Below the pieces are notes generated by a model, which was given only the letters and a program-made list of their open reading frames with translations, did not search any database and was not told where the DNA came from. From Impatiens glandulifera (Eukaryota > Streptophyta > Magnoliopsida > Ericales > Balsaminaceae), in the NCBI RefSeq assembly GCF_907164915.1, contig NC_061862.1:75035718-75099717 (forward strand): a stretch of DNA of 64,000 bases, in the 5' to 3' direction. Shown here piece by piece: positions 59,416 through 64,000 of the stretch (the first letter of the stretch is position 1; every line of letters starts with the position of its first letter). The translations under genes and the position numbers were made by a program.

Positions 59416-61660
59416 TAGTATCAAAGCAGGATCTTCTTGAAGATCAAGAAAATATTCAAACAGTAAGTAATATATCTAGTGTTTCATCTTCATCGTCGGA
59501 TTCGTCATCAACAAAATCTTATAGGTACTTTTTGTCCGATTCACCAGATAAAAAGATGGCCGGAAAGAAGAGACACGATAATGATCTATTTGCAATTCGT
59601 AACTCAAACAATATAGGAGCGATTATCTACACAACACTGTTTAACAGATTGAACTACATCGGATGAAGCATTGGTCTTCATTTAGCCCTTGAAGCCAAGT
59701 CGAAGCTAGGGTTTATTGACGGCTCACTTGTCGTGCCAAAAGAAGTAGACAACTTTGATAGATGGAGAAATGTCAATTGCTTGGTAAGATCGTGGATCTT
59801 GAATACGGTTTCAGAATAAATCAAAACAAATTATTCTTCCATAGACACACCAAAGATTTATTATGATTGATATCAAAGAAATGTATGAAGAAAGTAATGG
59901 TCCACAAGCTTTCTATTTTCAGAAAGTTATAAGAAATCTCCGGCAATGTTTACTTTCTATTGAGAAGTACTATTCGAAAATCAAAAAATTGTGGGATGAA
60001 CTTTTAGTACTAGAACATTTACCATATTGCGATTGCGATCCAAGAACACTATGTTGTTGTAGGATGACAAAATTGGTAATTCAACTATATTCTGCTAACA
60101 AGTTAACACAGTTTTTAATGGGATTGAATGAATACTATGATAATGCAAGATAACAAATCATTATAATGGATCATAATTCTAGTCTAAAGCAGACTTATGC
60201 AATGATACAAAGTATTGAAAGACAAAAAGAGGTTCAATCATTGATGTATGATCAAACATAAAGTTTTGCTATGTTAGTAAGAGATTATTCTAAACGACAG
60301 AAGTGACAAAACAGTGATAAAAATACAAAAGAAAAAGGATGGTACAACAAAGAGATAAATGTCAAATAAAAGGGGTCATCAACACTATATTGCACACACT
60401 GCATAACTGAAAGCCACATTCAAGAAGGGTGTTTTAAACTCATAGGATACCCTGATTGGTGGAGAGGAAATCGTGACTCAAAAGCTAAAGTTTTTATTAT
60501 AACCCAACCAATATTTCATTTTGTTTTAGTGAAAAATAACTAGTACTTCTAATGAATTCAGCAACTCTGAAATTGCTAGCTGCAGTCATTAAAAAGTCAG
60601 GAAAGGACTTCATACATAATATCTATAAAGATAAATCTGTTTGGATTATAGATAGTGGCGCTAGTTGCCACAATTGCACAAACTTAAACTGCATGACTGA
60701 AATTATAAAAACTATTAGCATTCATTTATTTTTACCTGATGGAACAACAAAAATATTAGATTTATAGTTAATGTTAGACGGCCAGATAAAATAAAATGGT
60801 ATGATGTTATGTTTGTAAATGATTTTACATATAATTTAATTTTAGTGTCCAAACTTGTAATAATAAATAATATTAGTTAAAATTCCACCATCATAGACAA
60901 AGTATATTTTAGACAGAACCTCTACATACTAGATACAAATTTAATCAATAACGTGTGTAATACATCTATTGATTTCATGTTATTATATAGAATACTTGAA
61001 CATATTTATGATGTTACACTTAAGCATGCTTTTGGTTTGAATAAAGAAAAAAACTTTTATTATGATATATTTCCAACTTCAAAATAGAAGCTACTACCTT
61101 TTAATTTTAGTTCATCTAAAACTGATAAATGTTTTGATTTGATTCATATGGATATTTGGGGATCTTATAAAAAAGTATCACTTATTAATTGTCCATTTAT
61201 GTTTACTATTGTTGTTGAGTTTAGTAGATTTACTTAGACATACACGATTAAATCAAAAAAATTATCAAATATTCATTGTTTTTAATACTATGATTAAAAC
61301 ACAATTTCAGTCCTCAATTAAAATGGTTAGAACTGATAATGGTAGTGAGTTTTTTAAGTCATCAATGTCAAACCATTTTTAAAAACAATGGTATTTTGCA
61401 TCAAAGGTCTTGCTCTTATACCTTACAACAAAATGGAGTTGTTGAGCTTAAACACCGATATTTATTACAGGTTGCACGTTGCACGATCTTTAATGTTTAA
61501 GCCAAAGTTCCATTATTTTTTTTTGGTCTTTTCAATTCTCATTACAACACATATAATAAATAGACCACATTCACTTGTTTTAAACTGGGAAAGTCCAATT
61601 TATAAATTGTACATAAGAGTTTTTGGTTGTCTATGTTTTGTCAAAAAATAATATTTTACA
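59416..61660 (+). pseudogene. Copia gag to integrase remnant, sister of the 53.7-kb element
   Basis: Plus strand: gag with HLALEAKSKLGFIDGSL near 59680, QAFYFQKVIRNLRQCLLSIE near 59910 and LTQFLMGLNEYYDNAR near 60110; zinc-knuckle-like region near 60390-60440; protease WIIDSGASCHNCTN near 60640; integrase with HMDIWGS near 61150, RTDNGSEFF near 61330 and RVFGCLCFVKK near 61615. It ends at about 61660; RT, RNase H and the 3' LTR are missing. Frequent stops and frameshifts. At protein level gag is clearly similar to that of the neighbour but not identical. Confidence 0.85.
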
Positions 61661-62199
61661 AAAATTGAAATTCAATTTTTTTCTAAAGCGATTTAATACA
61701 ATTTAAATATATATGTATATCTTACCTATAATGTATTCTTTCTGTAATACATAAATTCAAATATAATCCTTATATTCTCCTTCAATTGTAGGAGTCGTGT
61801 TTGATAGTAATTCTCTTATCATACCATATATAGTTTAGTTGTCTGTTTGATAAAAAAAAAGTTTTTCTATGAATAGTGATTCTACATTTTGTGCTGGATT
61901 TAGTTGTTGGGGTTTAGGACAAGGTTCTTCTTTACAAGATTTGATGGCTAGAATCAATTCTCACTTGTGAAGATCAGAAATAAAAGAATTCAATAACTCA
62001 TGCATCATGCATGTGTTCATCATCTCTTTCAATTTTATGCAGTCAGATTTCTATATCTTTTAATATTTCAAATTTTATCATCATCTCAATCATATTTGAT
62101 AGAATATAATGGAAATTGTTCATTACCTTAATTGTAACTAATCTCATTTTATCATTTAATTGAATATTAAGATATTTTCATAATCATTGCCGATGAACA
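61661..62199. other. AT-rich non-coding stretch
   Basis: Nothing recognisable apart from AT-rich sequence between the copia break and the right inverted-repeat arm. Confidence 0.5.
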
Positions 62200-63240
62200 T
62201 GACTATCATTGTTGGTCATGAAAAAAAGTCCATCAAGTTGGAGATGAGTACCAAACTGAAATCTCTTCACTAATATCATGATCCAAATATATTAGTGAAA
62301 TTAAGAACAAATTTATGCAAAAGTTGTTATTTCAAACTCAACTAGCAATGGTATTTCTGGCAAAACAGAAAGGGAAAGTCTACTCCTTAGTCTTTGTAAA
62401 TTTGGGAAAGATTTTATGCAGATAAAGAAGTTTTTAGGATGCGACATAATCTCATTCTACTATGGAAATAAATTCTACAAGAGTGATGAATGTAGTAAAT
62501 GGTCAAACTGCAAGAAATCCGAAAAGGGGAAGGTTTTTTGGGAAAATAGATTTTCAGTGGCTTCAAAATGAAAATATTGTTGTCTTGTTTGTTTGTGTTA
62601 GAAGAGCATGAAAAATCAATATCGCATGTAATATTTACATTCTCATGCTTGTTTTTGTTGGATTATTTTAGTCTCTAATAATCGTTGTGAAACAAACATC
62701 AGGCTTTTAAATTGTGTAAGGATCAAAATATGACATTGGTGTAATTAGTTACAACCTTAAAAAATATAATGGGCATAAAATTTTTGGTAGAAGAAATGGC
62801 GATGTAGGAAGGAAAGAAAGATATAACAAGAATTGCAAGAGGAGCTTGGAAAAAGAAACTAGATCTCTTTTATTGAATAACATGTTTTTCTTCTCTCACA
62901 CCTACCCAAATTCTCGACTTTCTAAGTGGATCAAATATACATAGGAGAAAAGGTGTGTCAAATAATGGTATATTCTGGGAAGCTATTTGACCTCTTTTGC
63001 TTGCACGAGGGTGGCACTTAGAGAAATTGAGATCATGTTATGCCAAAACAGAATCTCTAACCTTTCTAGTTCTAAGGGTTGCAAAGTTCACGAGGAGAAG
63101 AGGAGGAGGATTAGTAAAGTAATGCACTATTTCTATTTAGTTCTAGATGTCTCGAACAAGGATCAAAGTCTTCTAGAGACTACTCAAGAGGAGTCGCTAG
63201 AAGAGTGTAAGAACTATGATTCGATGAACATGTTTTGTAG
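62200..63240 (-). repeat. Right arm of long inverted repeat
   Basis: Reverse complement of 52575-53640, for example GGATGCGACATAATCTCATT near 62437, AACAAGAATTGCAAGAGGAG near 62825 and CCAAATTCTCGACTTTCTAAG near 62908. A 105-codon ORF at 62987-63304 spans its end but matches no family I recognise. Confidence 0.75.
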
Positions 63241-63439
63241 TGTGGTGAACACTATGAGTCATATAGATTCTAAAAATGGAATGGATCCTAGCCTTCTTCT
63301 ATAGACTGATGGGAGCGGTTTTAAGCTGATATTAGAAAAACTGCGTTGGAGTGTCATGTTAGTTCTCCTTTAATTAAAAAAACCACGTTCATTGTTTGAC
63401 CTTAATTATCCTCCTCCAGTGCCAACCAATTTTGATCCA

Positions 63440-63835
63440 TGTGACATTTTTTGAGACATGTTTCGAAGATTAGCAACAATGAGTAATACCAATTCGCGAA
63501 TGGATTCTATCATAAGAAAATGTAACATAAATTAGAAGGATTAGCTCCGTCAGTGGATGCATCAATATTACAAACCGCTACGATACAAATTCTGGTTCTT
63601 ACTTTGTTAAGACCAATATGTAAACAAAACTATCTAAATCCCATAATTTCATATTATGAGATTTCTCCATTGATGATGCTATTATTAATAACAGGAACAT
63701 TGGTCCTTCTATGTTTGAAGGGTTCTGAATCAAATGTATGAGACCAAATCCATTAGAGTACCAAAGCCATTTAAGGTGACCGAGGCTCAAAAACTTGTCT
63801 TAATTATGTTATTAAGATAAATTCAAAAGTGTTAT
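63440..63835 (+). pseudogene. FN3K pseudogene copy 4 (intron 1 end to intron 3)
   Basis: Starts at the intron 1 acceptor region (TTTCGAAGATTAGCAAC), then exon 2 with a frameshift and lost cysteine region, a mutated donor (AATATGTAAAC), intron 2, exon 3 with a small deletion after TTTGAAGGG, and intron 3 to about 63835. Closely similar to the intact gene at 37661-38040. No promoter, and nothing downstream of intron 3. Confidence 0.85.
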
Positions 63836-64000
63836 TTTTGTAATTTTCGAAAAGATTTATGTTTTATATTTATTTCTTAAAAATTGAAAAACTGTGCATC
63901 TTTCAGTGTGAACGTTTTAAACGCGTATAGTTTTTTAGTGACTTTTTTGGAGACGTTTGATGCTTAACTTTAAAATAATATTTTGGCAATCCATTTTTAG
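63836..64000. other. Unassigned sequence at right edge
   Basis: AT-rich; no feature seen. Confidence 0.4.

Noticed and set aside
62987..63304. 105-codon ORF as a host gene
   Set aside because: It overlaps the inverted-repeat arm, has no intron signals or family resemblance, and the matching left arm has no equivalent frame.

Overview
The window looks like nuclear DNA of a flowering plant, most likely a eudicot. It is AT-rich, has one intron-containing host gene, and is otherwise packed with nested plant transposable elements: Ty1/copia, Ty3/gypsy, an L1-type LINE, a hAT-type non-autonomous element and a Helitron. I see no rRNA, tRNA gene, organelle gene or prokaryotic feature. The species cannot be named from the sequence.

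Layout. 1-3440: a dead copia pol remnant with its 3' LTR, then a 20-bp minisatellite that is an expanded, inverted piece of the gypsy LTR found at 23 kb. 3441-8419: AT-rich non-coding DNA with microsatellites, a 1.1-kb fold-back and a stray Helitron 5' end. 8420-21840: one minus-strand LINE, split by a hAT-type element (9427-10067, 8-bp target duplication) and by a 10-kb copia element (10635-20656, target duplication TTTAG). This copia element resembles the SIRE/Maximus group. Between pol and the 3' LTR it carries three paralogous accessory transcription units, each with its own TATA box; this is the most unusual feature of the window. 22869-35931: a gypsy element with 1.7-kb LTRs. A young copia element (31020-35920, minus strand, LTRs differing at 3 of 188 positions) sits six bases inside the end of its 3' LTR.

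37494-40505 is the only apparently functional host gene: a nine-exon, 327-codon fructosamine-3-kinase-type gene (FN3K/ketosamine-3-kinase family) with a likely plastid-targeting N-terminus and the P-loop cysteine known as a redox switch in plant members. Truncated copies including its promoter lie at 42592-43490 and 51104-52560, a coding fragment at 63440-63835, and promoter-like scraps at about 22380 and 36050.

40741-63240 is layered debris: a minus-strand copia interrupted by an FN3K pseudogene copy; a plus-strand copia with a perfect primer-binding site whose gag is interrupted by a 1.6-kb Helitron containing a roughly 310-bp tandem array; and a long inverted repeat (arms near 52.6-53.6 and 62.2-63.2 kb) enclosing two divergently oriented related copia elements, the first with intact ends and target duplication GATTG. 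Most premature stops in the better-preserved elements fit C-to-T or G-to-A transitions, as expected for long-methylated, silenced transposons.
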